Assembly (NCBI GenBank): GCA_021432635.1
Contig: MU270116.1
Coordinates: forward strand, 62,001-126,000
Length of the DNA stretch: 64,000 bases
From: Thozetella sp. PMI_491
Taxonomy: Eukaryota > Ascomycota > Sordariomycetes > Chaetosphaeriales > Chaetosphaeriaceae
Reading direction: 5' to 3'
This document shows, one piece after another, positions 22,542 through 34,472 of this stretch. The translations under genes were made by a program, and so were the position numbers. Within the stretch, counting starts at the first letter, position 1. Every line of letters begins with the position of its first letter. A model generated the notes under the pieces. The model was not told the DNA's origin, ran no database searches, and saw nothing but the letters and a program-made list of their open reading frames with translations.

Positions 22542-24075
22542 ATGAGTGTCCCTGACGATGACAAGAGTCCCCAGCTGGACCATGCCTCCTCCAGCTCCGA
22601 GAGTGGCGCCCACGCAGACAGCAGGATCGCGGAGTTGGTAGACGAAGTGCCCAAGCGGAGCTGGAAGTCTTACCTCTGGGACAGCCTCGAGAAGTCCCCC
22701 GAAGAGCGCAAGTTTCTCATGAAACTGGACACTGTACTCCTGACGTTTGCTTCTCTTGGGTATTTTATCAAGTATTTAGATCAGATCAACATCAACAACG
22801 CCTTCGTATCCGGAATGAAAGAGGATCTTGGTTTGTGGGGTAACGAGCTGAACTACATGACGACGTGCTGGACAGTGGGATACGTCCTTGGAGAGGTCCC
22901 CAGGTTCGACTACCGCTTGGCTTGACACAGCTAATATTTGTGCTGACTCTCTTGGCAGCAATCTCTTGCTTACGCGGGTGAGACCATCGCTCTGGATACC
23001 GGCATGTGAGGTCACTTGGTCGGTTCTCACTATCCTAATGGTCAAGTGCACCAATGTGAATCAGATATACGTCCTACGCTTCTTTATCGGCTTGGCGGAG
23101 AGCGCGTTCTACCCAGGGATGCAATATATCATCGGATCATGGTATAGAAAGGACGAGCTGGCCAAGCGATCATGTATCTTCCACGCCAGTGGCGCTTTGG
23201 GCACTATGTTCTCCGGGTATCTCATGGCTGCCACATACAACCTTGGTGGTTCCGGGGGGTTCCACGGCTGGCAGTGGCTGTTCATCGTCGACACCATCAT
23301 CTCCCTACCCATCGCCATCGCTGGCTTCTTCATCCTGCCCGACCTTCCAGAGATCACCAAGGCCTGGTTTTTCAACGCCGACGAGATCGCGCTGGCCCAG
23401 AAGCGCATGCAGCTCGAGGGCCGCGCGAATCGAAGCCCCTTCACGAAGGCTAAGTTCAAGCGCATTTTCAAGACCTGGCACATTTACCTCCTCACTGCGC
23501 TGTATGTCTTCTTCAACAACGGCGGCGGTGCAGGCGCCGTCGGTTTCCAGCTTTGGCTCAAGGCCAAGGGCTACAGTGTCACGTACGTCAACACCATCCC
23601 GACCATTACAGCCGCCATTACGGTCATCACCACGTTAATATATGCGTGGACGTCGGACACTATCTTCCGCGGGGCACGGTGGCCTCCCATCGTCTTCTCA
23701 GGCACGGTCAATATCTTTGTGAACGCTTGTCTGACGGCGTGGAACATACCCGATGGTTTGAAGTTCGCGTGCTTCCTGATGCTGGGATTTAGCGGTGGCA
23801 TCTCGGGGCTGACGTTCGCGTGGGCGCATGAAATTTGCGCCGAGGACAACGAGGAACGTGCGTTGGTGACCGGCAGCATGAACGAGATGGCATACGTATT
23901 CCAGGCTTGGGTGCCTCTCTTGATCTGGCAGCAGGTCGAGGCACCGCAGTATCCGAAAGGCTATCCAACCATGGTTGGGGTAGGAATTGCGCTAATTACT
24001 ACTTCGTTGGTCATACGATACCTTCATCAAAAGGAGAAACGCAGGAGGACTGCTTCCGCTGTAACCGCGGAGTAA
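22542..24075 (+). CDS. MFS permease, Dal5/anion:cation symporter family
   Basis: Exons 22542-22903 and 22959-24075 (55-bp intron with CTGAC branch) give 492 residues. The start is the ATG at 22542. After a charged N-terminus come LTFASLGYFIKYLDQININNAFVSGMKEDL and, at the splice, VPSNLLLTRVRPSLWIP, the typical Dal5/Liz1/Tna1 entry; LRFFIGLAESAFYPGMQYIIGSWY and ALGTMFSGYLMA follow. Twelve membrane helices are expected. Relatives move allantoate, pantothenate, nicotinate or, for yeast Soa1, inorganic sulfur anions and sulfonates. Placed beside a TauD-type dioxygenase and a flavin monooxygenase in the same direction, it is a plausible sulfonate importer; this is inference from context. Confidence 0.9.
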
Positions 24076-24781
24076 ACGTATTTACTCAAGGTGCGAGTAA
24101 GCACTGGGTCGATAGAATAGCCTTGCTAGAAAGCATCAAGAAGGAAACTTAGAGACACCACACTAGCCGGTCTAATAGTCTCTGATGCTAGGTTCGATGC
24201 ATACCACTCGTCATCGAACCCCTCTCGCATCCATTATAGTACATCAAGCTATCAACTAGGCAGTCGTAGATACTCGCATTGTTTCCGAAGGGCGTCTCGG
24301 CCGATCTCCTGTATGACGCTACTTGGGGCTTGCTAAAAGGGGAAATGCGAGATAAGGATGACACAAGAAGAGGTGATAATGGCATCTTGCAGCACACCCG
24401 AATTGGATCGACGTGTGAAGGATCCGGCACGGTCGGGCTGTGGACTGGTTTGCGCCATCAAAGCGCTGTGATGACGTGCTCAAAGGGCCTCGTGATACGT
24501 ACAGAGCCAAGGAGTGTTCCCCAATTCTCGGGCCCCGAGACAAGGCTATCTCCGTAGTAAAGCGAAAAAGCATGCTGATAGGAATATCGGGTCGAATGAT
24601 TCCAATGTATCAGGTGTAGCTATTTATGAAGACCAGTCCCCATCTGACCCTCTTCCCTGGCGTTGGGACGAGAGAGCGCCTGGATATTGACCCGTCTAGC
24701 GTCGATTCGGGAGTAACAACGACCTGACAGGCTACCATTGGCAACAGCGTCAACTGCCGCACAATACATTTATAGGCAGAC
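24076..24781. promoter_or_regulatory. Upstream region of the flavin monooxygenase gene
   Basis: 0.7 kb between two rightward genes. A TTTATAGG sequence lies about 12 bp before the ATG, very close for a TATA element. No gene seen. Confidence 0.45.
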
Positions 24782-26359
24782 ATGAGTTCGTTACTAACTC
24801 AGTTGGTCGCTGAGCCAAAGTTCGGCCCAGCCACCAAGGTAGCGGTCATTGGCGCTGGCATTAGTGGAGTGACCGCCGCCGCACACCTCCTGAAGGAGGG
24901 GGTCTCCGTCACGGTATTTGAGAGGTCTGGAACCTCGGGCGGCGTATGGCACTACGAAAAGCGGGTGTCAGAGAGTCCTTCATTTCCGAACGAGGTTCCA
25001 TCCATCGGCGATTACAAGGTCTCTCGGCCCGGCCAACATGCGTACCCGACGCCGCCTCCCGAGCCTCTTGATGAGGACGAGCCAACGTCTACTTCGGAGC
25101 AGAGAGACAAGCTTGGTGACCCTGCTCTGGAGATCAGGTTTTCTCCACCAGGGCCATGCTATGCGGGCTTGAAGAACAACATCTCAACTCGTCTCATGGT
25201 CAGCGTATTAGACCCGTGGCCGGAGGGCACCGAAGAGAACACGACCCAGGACAAGATAGAGGGGTATATTCAGTTGCTCGCTAAAAACCACGGCGTAAAT
25301 GACGTGACGCTCTTCCATACCCGCGTAGACGAAGTGCGCAAGTCGGACGACGGTGAAAAGTGGGCGATCCGCGCCGTTACGCTTGACAAGTCCAAGGAAT
25401 CTGCTAAGCTGGCCGAGAGGCACTACGAGTTCGATGCTGTGGTCGTGGCGTCCGGACACTACAACATGCCGCGGGTGCCAGACATGGAAGGCCTGAAGGA
25501 GTGGAAGGCGGCCTTTCCAAGACGTTTGATCCATTCGAAGCAGTACCGCGTTCCGGAGAAGTACCGCGATCAAAATCTATTGGTGATCGGGGCTGGTGTA
25601 TCGGCGGTGGACATCTGCAAGGAGCTCAACGGGGTAGCCAAGAAGTCCTACCAAAGCGCTAGGGGCGGCCCATACGACCTTCCCGCCTCGATACTTCCTC
25701 CGAACGCTGCTCGCGTGGGTGAGATAGAGAGGTTTGTCCTTGAGCCCGGTCTGGCCTCCGAACTGAGCCTGGAAGACGAGAAGCCGATTCCAGGGCAAGT
25801 TGTCTTGAAAGACGGCTCTATCCTGGAGGACATCCATCATGTCATTGTTGCGACCGGGTATATCACGTCGTATCCATTTCTCCCGCAACTGCACTCTGAT
25901 ACCCGAGAGCCTACCGACGCCGGGGAAGAGCTGCTCGTCACGTCAGAGGGTGACATGGCGCACAACCTCCACAAAGATATCTTCTATATCAACGACCCAA
26001 CCCTGTCCTTCGTAGGAGTACCCTACCACGTCGCCACATTCTCCCTCTTCGACCACCAGGCACAGGTGGTGGCCCGGGTGCTCTCGGGCAAGGCGCTGCT
26101 GCCGTCCCACGAGGAGATGCGAGAAGAGTACAATGGCCGGCTGCGTGACAAAGGGGCGGGTCGCGGATTCCACAGCCTCCGAGAGGAAGATGGAGAGCTG
26201 AAGTATGTCAAGGACCTCGTCGACTGGGTGAATCGGGACGCCGATGCGAGGGGACTCCAGCGACTGCCGGGGCATACCGACCAGTGGATTGACCAATACT
26301 GGGTTATGCGGGAGAGGTTGAAGGAGTTCTTCAAGAAGCCAGCAGAGGAGGTGGCCTAG
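24782..26359 (+). CDS. Flavin-containing monooxygenase (FMO-like)
   Basis: A single exon of 525 residues. FAD-binding GxGxxG is at 24-29 (GAGISG), preceded by beta-strand VAVI and followed by VFERSGTSGGVW. The NADPH-binding site is VIGAGVSA at 268-275, with Ala in place of the last Gly. The FMO-identifying FxGxxxHxxxY motif is at 245-255, but its Gly is replaced by Arg247. VATGY, typical of FMO and N-hydroxylating enzymes, comes about residue 358. Such enzymes oxygenate soft nucleophiles, including N and S, using NADPH and O2. Being co-oriented with the permease at 22542 and near the dioxygenase and an FMN monooxygenase, it may act on an organosulfur compound, but other substrates are equally possible. 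Confidence 0.9.
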   Translation: MSSLLTQLVAEPKFGPATKVAVIGAGISGVTAAAHLLKEGVSVTVFERSGTSGGVWHYEKRVSESPSFPNEVPSIGDYKVSRPGQHAYPTPPPEPLDEDEPTSTSEQRDKLGDPALEIRFSPPGPCYAGLKNNISTRLMVSVLDPWPEGTEENTTQDKIEGYIQLLAKNHGVNDVTLFHTRVDEVRKSDDGEKWAIRAVTLDKSKESAKLAERHYEFDAVVVASGHYNMPRVPDMEGLKEWKAAFPRRLIHSKQYRVPEKYRDQNLLVIGAGVSAVDICKELNGVAKKSYQSARGGPYDLPASILPPNAARVGEIERFVLEPGLASELSLEDEKPIPGQVVLKDGSILEDIHHVIVATGYITSYPFLPQLHSDTREPTDAGEELLVTSEGDMAHNLHKDIFYINDPTLSFVGVPYHVATFSLFDHQAQVVARVLSGKALLPSHEEMREEYNGRLRDKGAGRGFHSLREEDGELKYVKDLVDWVNRDADARGLQRLPGHTDQWIDQYWVMRERLKEFFKKPAEEVA

Positions 26360-27338
26360 ATAGAGGAAGTATGTACTAATTATCTAGTACACCTGTGCTC
26401 TAGTGAGTGCTGGGAAAGGTAGAGCAGCTTTGTCCTAGGATAAGCAATGGGTACACAGCCTGTTAGTCATACCGTCTTCACGACTCCTTAAAACGATACC
26501 TAAGTAGGAGTCCCTACCAAGAGCGATCGTGGAGTTTTCTCTCATTTCGGAACCGTATTATAAGCCCGAAAGACAAGTTGAGTTTCTTCACCACTTTTTA
26601 TATCGCCTTTCAGCAGTATCAAGCCCTGGGGCTCGAACCTGCTTCCAAGCAGGAGCTTAGGCCGGCCTCGACTGCTGCTCGGCTTTCACCTCACAACATC
26701 TGCCAAGTATCCGCACCTCTTAATTGTGCCAAAAGAGGTCCAAAATTTCCTTTATCCGCTACCGTTTTCTTACACTACCCAAATGCCCAAACTGTATACG
26801 TAGCACCTCTACCTATGCTCTCGAACCAAGGCTTGCTGGATGGACTGTCGAGCCAGCCACATACTAATAAAAATTTCCAGCCAACCCCAATTTGAGGTTT
26901 GGACTGATAACAAGTTCAACGCTAATCCGAAATTGCCTGGATAACGAGGTGAAAGCACCAGTCGCCCAAGCACCCATCAACCAACTGCCTTGATGCATCA
27001 GATGTAGCTGGTAGAACCCGTTGCGAGTGTGACGTTCCTGTCTCGCTTCCTGGCTTGTCTAACTTGTGTAGTCCAACTACTTTACTAACTGCTCGGCTAC
27101 CAGACACTGTCATACCAACCTACATACTTGGTGCTGGGTACTTGGTGGCACATTAGCAAATAATGAATACGAGATGGGGTAAAAAATAAGCATTGAAGTG
27201 ATGATCCTAGCTCTGTAGGGCTGAATGTCTCATTATGCTAGGCACCCAGTTTTCCGGGTTGTCTCTGCCTTTTAGCCATCCTTGCCGGCCGTGATGCCCA
27301 AACATCTCAATCTCTCCAATCCAGAGAGTCGATGCAAC
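26360..27338. other. Intergenic
   Basis: About 1 kb, AT-richer than the genes around it, between two rightward genes. It should contain the monooxygenase 3' UTR and the kelch-gene promoter. No gene, tRNA or repeat is supported. Confidence 0.5.
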
Positions 27339-29287
27339 ATGATACGGATACCATGGGCCTTAGGCTTCTCGGAGCTGCTTGTTGTCCTTGGAGTTTGGTC
27401 CTCGGGTTGCTGTGGCCAAAATGACGTACCCGCGCCCCCCTCTTTCCGATGGCGAGCGATGCAGACAGGTATTTACATATTCCTCGCGACGGACTCACGT
27501 GCTCTCACCTCCCCTCTCACCGATCTGACTGGAAATCTGTAGTGACTGCGCTGGGTCGCTACTTGTACATTGAAGGAGGAGAGGTCTCCCAGTTTATCAA
27601 CGGAGCCAAGGATACGGTGCCGTCGCGACCAGATAAATTTCCGCTCCGCGCCCGAAGATCGAATTATGATCGTAGAACCGGCTTCGGTACGTGATCTCGC
27701 TGACTAGATGTACAGTTAATAGTACCTTATCGATCGCGCTCGATCGGGCATGGACGCCGTCAGACGTGACAATTCAGCAGATAGATAAAGGCAGCTCACC
27801 AACGAGCAAGAACCCGACCCTCTGGACCGATGAGAATGACGGCATAATATACATGTGGGGTGGGGAGGGTTCCTTCGGAAACACGGCTGGTGCGAAAAAT
27901 ATTCGTGTCTGGAAGTTTACACCCGATGGGCAAGGAGGCGGATCGTGGGAGGCCAGCAGCGCACCGGCCGGAGACATCCACCGCGGCACTGAGGGTGCAG
28001 GGGTCGCGTGCGCTGGGTCTGGTTTCTTGCTCGGGGGTTACGGGAGCCCCGGGACGGATTCGGGATATTCTAAGATCATATCACAGCCCGGCATGCTGAC
28101 CTACAATCTAAAGACAGAGGCATGGGCCAATGTCACCGCCCCGGCGCCGTACACCCCTTGGATGCGCGGCCAGGCCGCGTGCCTACCGGTCGGTGACCAG
28201 GGTCTGGTCATGTTCTTGGGCGGCACGCAGATCTATGCCACGGGAAATAATGCGCAGTATAGTATCCCTTTCGACAACTTGACCTTCTACGACCCAGGTT
28301 CGAAGCAGTGGCACTGGCAAGTAGCCACCGGCGACGACATACCCGAGCCGCGGGAGTCCTTCTGCACGGTGGCTGTCGCGGGTCCCAACAGGACGTATGA
28401 GATGTCAGTGCCTGCCATTCCCAAAGAAAGAACGCCAGGAGGTTTTCTAGCTAACATAAACCGTGCGAAGTTTCGTATACGGCGGTTCTAACCCCGCTAA
28501 AGATATCGTGGCCGATATCCACGTCCTCTCCATACCGGCGTTCCGATGGTTCCGGGTCTCGGCGAGCGGTACGCCGCGCTTTAATCATTATTGTGTCCGT
28601 GCCGGTAATAGACAGATGATCTCGGTGGGGGGTTTCGTCAGTCTAGCCTCTAGATGGGACCCAACAGCCCCGGCTCAGGATCCATGGTCACAGGGCTTAG
28701 GCGTGTTTGACTTGACAACGTTGGCGTGGACGAATAAATACGACCCAGACGGCGCCGCATACGACTCTCCATCCATCGTGAATGATTGGTATGGTAACGG
28801 TGGCCTCGACTCCGTCTCGTGGAGCAGTGACATGGTTAGGAGTTTGTTCATCAACAGTGAGTAAACTGTCTTGAGCTATCCTTACCATCAGCCAATGACT
28901 ATTTTTCTAGCCTCTGTTGTGGCCCCGAAACCATCCGATACGGCCCAGCCTTCTTCTGCAAGCTGGATTCCTTCAAGCTCGGCTTCTTCAATCCCGGTGT
29001 TTTCAGCCACGCCTCCGGCCGCGGCCATTGCGGGTGGTGTAGTTGGCGGGTTGATAGCCCTAGGTCTTGCCGGAGCTGCCTTGTTCTGGTACCGCCGTCG
29101 CTCACGCTCACGCTCGTGGGCATCCGGAAGAGCAGCGCCCGGGTCTTCAAGGCTGGGATATCTCCCTGACCTGAAGCCAGGGTTTCACCCAAGCGACCGG
29201 GCTCTAGTATCGCCTCAAGAGCTGCCCGTGTCGAACGAATACCACGAGGCGCCAGCGCAGATATCGAAATTGAACGACCGGCAATAG
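27339..29287 (+). CDS. Kelch-repeat single-pass surface protein
   Basis: Five exons, 27339-27468, 27543-27671, 27716-28403, 28471-28856 and 28911-29287, give 569 residues. The second intron is only 44 bp, so that junction is the least certain. Residues 1-26 are a signal peptide (LLVVLGVWSSGCCG core). The ectodomain has kelch-type blades: YLYIEGGEVSQ, IIYMWGGEGSFGN, FLLGGYGSPG, GLVMFLGGTQIY, EIFVYGGSNP, MISVGGFVS. A Ser/Pro-rich stalk leads to a glycine-rich membrane helix about 481-505 (GGVVGGLIALGLAG) and a basic RRRSRSRSW stop-transfer. The cytosolic tail is about 60 residues. This design is common in filamentous fungi and its role is unknown. The next gene has the same topology (signal, ectodomain, one helix, tail). 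Confidence 0.85.
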
Positions 29288-30318
29288 GCTTGTTTTTTTT
29301 TTCTTTTTTTCTTCTTTTTTTGGGGGGGGCATTGCAACAGTACATCAGTAGACAGGCTGGAAATGAGACCATAGATAGTTCCTTATTAGTACATAGAGGT
29401 GACTAGTGGAGCCAATACACATCTGTCAGCTACTTTCTTATTAACGTAGCTCCTCTTCCATTTTCCCCATATCAAACGTGCTCACGGGGTGTCTCTTAGT
29501 ATTTGGGACTACAGAATAGCTGCCTAGCGCCCGGGCGGCTCTTTCAGTCTGTAGGTATTGCCCTGACGGCCGCTATGACGAAGGATTTATACTAGGTACT
29601 CCCTTCATCTGGTCCTTTCTGTCCGGTGGCTGCTCCAGTCATCCGATGCTCCCCACTTGGTCTGGTTTCTCCATTGATCCGCCCGGCATCCGATACCCGC
29701 AGCGACTTTTTGGGCAGAATGTACGGAATCGAGGTCTCATATTGGCTATCTGATCTACCACATTATTTTTTCCTTTCTGGAGTAGGCTTTCGGTAGATAA
29801 GCACACTAGGATTCCTTCGCGCAAAAGGCAACGCGCGTGGGCGGCCGCGAGCCCGGTAGGCGGTTTGGGAGCCGGCCGGCCGCGGTCCACACCGAGCCAG
29901 GGGTTCGCCAAGTCAAGAACGTATCCGGCCCCTGACAACAAAGGGGCCCTAAGCCTGGCCCGGTTAAGCGATCGGGTCCGATCCACTAGCTGTGCCGCAA
30001 GCAGGATTACCGACTACCACACCAAGATTGCAAACTACGAGCTACGACACCAGATTGGGATAGGGGTGGGCGGCAGGACAGGGATGCCTCTTGACTGCCC
30101 AGCTTCTAAGGGTTCACGAACTGGGAACATACGGCAGGATGAAACAGATAGATCTGCGCCTCGAGGCAGTATTTTGTAAAGGACTGCCCCACGGCGGCCC
30201 CTCAAAAATGCGATCTCTTTAGGGTCGGCCGCCGCACGTCTTCATCTCGTCGGCGTCAAACAATCAATCCTCTTTCGGCTGCGAGACGGACGGGAAGCCC
30301 GCAACACCCAGAGGCATC
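29288..30318. other. Intergenic
   Basis: 1 kb between two rightward genes. A T-rich then G-rich run (about 29291-29328) follows the kelch stop and may belong to its 3' UTR. No gene is supported. Confidence 0.5.
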
Positions 30319-31373
30319 ATGGTCGCCCGCCAATTCCTCATGCTAGCCCTGGCCGGCAGCACTGCCTGGGCCGCCGAAAGCTCCAAGACTTGCTTCTTTC
30401 CCGACGGTAGCGTCGCCGCAGCAGACGTCCCCTGCACTAACGGGACATATTCGCACTGCTGCGGCACGACAGGTATCTGCTTGACGAACGGATTTTGCAT
30501 GAACTCGGGCTCGCAGCCCTTCACCATCTCACGTGGAAGCTGTACAGACTCGAGTTGGGGCTCGAGCTGCCCATCCCGTTGCCATGGCTGTAAGTCTCCT
30601 CCGTTGACCTGGCGCAGGCGGTCACTGATCAAGATGCGTTCGTTGTAACAGCAAGCGATAACCCGGGAGGAGGCATCGCCATAGTTTTATTTCAAATAAC
30701 AAACGGTGTATCGACTTACTGCTGCGGTAACCCGCTAGTCAGCAATGGGAAGCTGGCCTGCCCTAATGACCAAGCAGCCTTCACATTGAACAACGCCGAT
30801 TTGATCTTCGGCGTCGGCTACCTCAATGGCTATACGAACGTGACCTCAGCGGCAACGAACACTACCGGGAACACCTCCAATTCTACGAACTCTACAACTA
30901 CGGACACCTGCACGAAATCTAACGAGCTTGCCGTGGGTGCAGGAGTGGGCGTCGGACTCGGAGCGATCGCAATCGCCGCGATAGCGTGGGCGTTGTGGGA
31001 GAGGCGGCGCGGCCAAAAGCGAGACCTGCCGGCTGTCCACACCGCCTCAGATGTCGCTCCTCTCAAGTCGGCGATGAGCTTCAGCTCCAACGGCGGCCAG
31101 CAGAGTCAGACTACGGCTTATCAAGCGACCCCATACACAGGGTCGGCATCACCTGCGACGTATCAAGCTCCCCTGCAACAGCATGCATACACCCATAACA
31201 ACTCCCCATCCATGACCTCGCCCGATATCGCGACCGTTCCAGTTTCCGCGGCTACCCCGTTGGCGCCCCAACGCTCTCATTATGCAGAGATGCCCGGGCA
31301 CCCGAATGCGGTGGAGATGATGGACACAGCGATATATCCCCCTTCCTACGGGCAAGGCAGATTAAAGAACTGA
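30319..31373 (+). CDS. Cys-rich single-pass surface protein
   Basis: Exons 30319-30589 and 30652-31373 (62-bp intron) give 330 residues. Residues 1-18 are a signal peptide ending AWA. The ectodomain is Cys-rich (SHCCGTTGICLTNGFC, STYCCGNPL), then an Asn/Thr/Ser-rich stalk with many N-glycosylation sequons (NTTGNTSNSTNSTT). One membrane helix (about 186-206, GVGVGLGAIAIAAIAWALW) is followed by ERRRGQKR. The cytosolic tail is rich in Gln, Ser, Tyr and Pro. I recognise the architecture, widespread in Pezizomycotina, but no named function. Together with the upstream kelch protein it separates the two halves of the putative sulfonate group. Confidence 0.85.
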
Positions 31374-31991
31374 GCGCGGCGAGCGCTTAGGGCCTGGATT
31401 TTACCGCAAGGACGGCTGTTCAATGCTTGTACATAATTCTCACAAAAGTTAATATAGGTAGCATATCAAGCGCGTGCTGTTAAACGTCTGTTTCGCCGCC
31501 GATCACAAGTACGGCATGTGATTGGCTCGTCATAATATTGCTAGATGCCGAACAGTGAATTGACGAGTCATTCTAGTATGAGGCATAGCACGAGTCGGGG
31601 GGCATAAGGCATATGTGGAGCTGAATCCTGCCATTCTATTGTTCTGAATTAACCTAGGCGATGGGTAGTTGGGATACAAGCACACGGGATCGCCTATTGA
31701 TTGGTTGTAGGTTGGCTGGAGGTTGGGTTTGCCTAACGAGGGGCTTTGGGTAGTTGGGATACAAGCACACGGGATCGCCTATTGATTGGTTGTAGGTTGG
31801 CTGGAGGTTGGGTTTGCCTAACGAGGGGCTTTGGGTGATTTGCATTGCCGCCACACCATCCCGGCAATCTCGAGGATTCGCAACTAGGGCTTAGTGCTCC
31901 TACACGCACCAAGTTAGGTAGACGTATTTCCAAGACTGAAACAAGCCCGAATCCCTCGAGAAATTTAGACTAAGCTAAGCATCGGTACATC
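31374..31991. other. Intergenic, convergent, with tandem duplication
   Basis: 0.6 kb between convergent genes. It contains the perfect 85-bp tandem duplication at 31663-31832. Nothing else seen. Confidence 0.55.
31663..31832. repeat. Perfect 85-bp tandem duplication
   Basis: The segment starting GGGTAGTTGGGATACAAG at 31663 is repeated without any difference from 31748 to 31832. The identity suggests a very recent event or an assembly artefact. It lies about 160 bp beyond the stop of the leftward MFS gene. Confidence 0.92.
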
Positions 31992-33756
31992 TTAGACCTC
32001 GCGATCTGAACCTTTCTCGTCTGCGCTGGGCGGCTCTTGAACCCCCTCTGGCTCGCTTTCTGCATCTCTGGCCTGCCGTTTCTTGTCCCTCGTAGTCAAG
32101 TACAGTATAACAAAAATAGTCAATAGCTGAGCAACGATGGTAGCAAGGGCGCTGCTGAAGCCACCGTGAAAATTTGGCGCACCACTCGCCGGATATTGGA
32201 CCACTTGAGTTCCGGCAGCTATAGCTTGGCCGATAGCATTCATACTAGCCGTTACTACGGCACGCTCTTCGGCGTCTCCCGCCATCGTGATAGTAGCCCA
32301 GCCCATGGTCAAGGGCGAGATAGCTGAAGAAACATTAGTCCTGCGATCCGCTGCTATTTTCTTCAAAGGGAACTTACCGCCCTCAAACCCTGTGAGGATA
32401 AATCCGGCCAGGCGTCCGCTCTCGCCAACATCCCATGCGACTAACAGCGCCACGCCAGCTAGCACAGGCAATGTAATCACGATGCTTGGCAGCCAGAAAC
32501 GGCCCGTCTTGTCGGCCACAATGCCGCAGGTGAAAGCTATCACAACGCTTACCGCCGTAGTGATGGTGGGTAGCGTGTTGATTTGCACGATCGAGTAGAT
32601 GTTGCTGTTTGCTTTGAGGTACAACGAGAAAGGCTGGCCGCCGGGCGCGAAGTTCTGGTCCATCAGGGTCCATTGGAGGACGAAGACGTACCAGTGCCAA
32701 CGAGAGAAGACACGCTTGAAGATGCTGCGAGAGAGGCGCAACTGCGGCGGCGCCGTCAACCCCTCGATGCGCTTGCGGGCATATGCATGTTCTTCGGGAG
32801 TGAGAAGCCGCGGCTTCTTGCGCGAGGGTACATCCGGGAAGACAAAGAACCCGCTGCAGGAGCTTTAGTAACAGTATATAACGCCAAAAGAGGTGAACCA
32901 AAGTCTTACGCGAGTGCTATAGGCAGTGTGATAATGGCATCCACGATGAACAGCCACCTGTAAGGAAGAATGTTAGCCACTGTATTTCGATGTCGACGTT
33001 GATTCTTCACTGCTGAAACCTACCTCCAACCGGCTAGACCGTGGACCTGATTCAAGTTGGTGTAGGCGGCCGCCTGCAGATAGCCGGCGAACATGGTGCC
33101 GAGAGGACTCGCAATGAAAAAGAGAGCCACTCGTCGGCCAATCTCCCGGGGCTTATACCAAGAGCCGATGACATAGATGGTCCCGGTAAAGGAGCAACAC
33201 TCGAAGACACCTGTGAAGAATCGCATCGCGTACACTGTCTGCAGATTTTGGGCCCAGGCAAGGCCAAAGGTAGAGAGGCCCCAGCCGATCTCGAGCGATG
33301 CAAGGACTATGTTGGCTGGATAGTGCGTCATAAAGTAGCAAGCTGGGATCATGAACGTGCAATACGAAGCCCAGAAGGTCGCCGTAATGTAGTTCAAGTC
33401 ATCGCCCTGGAAGTGAAGGTCTTCTCTCATACCGCTAGTTAGGGAGCTGGTTAGCAGGACGCTCCTGTAGAGAGAATTTGTGGAAATTCAAATACACACC
33501 TCACATATGCGTTTGTGATGGATTGTTGATCGAGGTATTTGGTGAAGAAGGACAGACAGCCGAAGATGAGAATGCTTAGATCAAGCTTTAGGACTAGAGA
33601 CTTCTCCTCGCTGGGCATGTCCTTGGGGTACCACCGGAGGAAGGTCATCAACCGAACCCAGAGGTTTTCCCTCACTGCAGAGCCATCGTGACGGTGATTG
33701 GAGGTGACGATTTCCACTGCATCCCCCTTCGGGGCGCCCCTGAAATCGTCCGACAT
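31992..33756 (-). CDS. MFS permease, Dal5/anion:cation symporter family (second copy)
   Basis: Five exons, 33500-33756, 33024-33434, 32910-32957, 32378-32853 and 31992-32323, give 507 residues. The joins restore family motifs at each splice: YLDQQSITNAYVSGMREDL, GLAGWRWLFIVDAIITLP, PIALAGFFVFPDVP and FILTGFEGAISPLTMGW. Twelve helices are expected. It belongs to the same broad family as the permease at 22542 but is clearly diverged and has a different intron pattern (four introns against one), so it is not a recent duplicate. It is co-oriented with the FMN-dependent monooxygenase 0.7 kb upstream, suggesting a transporter for that enzyme's substrate. The C-terminal 35 residues are charged and cytosolic. 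Confidence 0.9.
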
Positions 33757-34472
33757 TCTCGTTCGCCGATCTGAGGTCGTTAGCAAGAGGGTCAAGGGAA
33801 ATACCAAACGGCCAAGAGAATGAAGAACGACTTTTACAGCTCAGAAGCAAGAAGGAACGCTCCGAGACACGGCGAGAAAAAAAAAATACGGTTTGTAGAT
33901 CCCTACCTATACTCCTTGATAAGACCCCTCCGACGCGTGGGCGTATCTAGCCTCGCTATGATGATGGCGCAATCGCGGTCCACAATCGCATCTGCACAGG
34001 ACTAATGCACCACTCCGAATCAGACACCTAAACATCTCCGGTGCTATACCGGAGGGGTGCCTGGGAAGCCCCAAGACAAAGCCCTCCTCAAAATCCTCGT
34101 CCTACTGGTTGTGCTAGCAATCTTTCCACTGCCCCAACTCGCGACTATTGCGTGGTCGGCCCGGGGGTTGGACGTTTTAGGTCAAGCAACGAGACCTGTC
34201 AAGACAAGCAGATGACGTGATTTCTAGGCCCAGCGCTATCTAGAAAAAATAATTACCAGACGCGCCCTGACCGTCGTCAAAGGTCGAGTGAGCCACAAAT
34301 GAAAATACAGGACTCCTGTCTGAGAGCGGTTACGTGCTTGCCCGTGGAGCCATACTACTGTATCCTCCGCGCTAACGACCTGTTCGATGTATCGTAGCAG
34401 GCCTTGTCAATAGTGTTGCCATCTCGTTCTGCTAAGAAACAAGACCCCACCTTCCCGATGACTTCGGGACTT
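33757..34472. other. Intergenic, promoter of second MFS gene
   Basis: 0.7 kb between two leftward genes. An A-rich run lies at 33880-33888. No gene is supported. Confidence 0.5.

Noticed and set aside
26600-26700. Second tRNA-like T-loop (GGTTCGAGCC on the minus strand)
   Set aside because: Only two of five T-stem pairs form; no complete cloverleaf.
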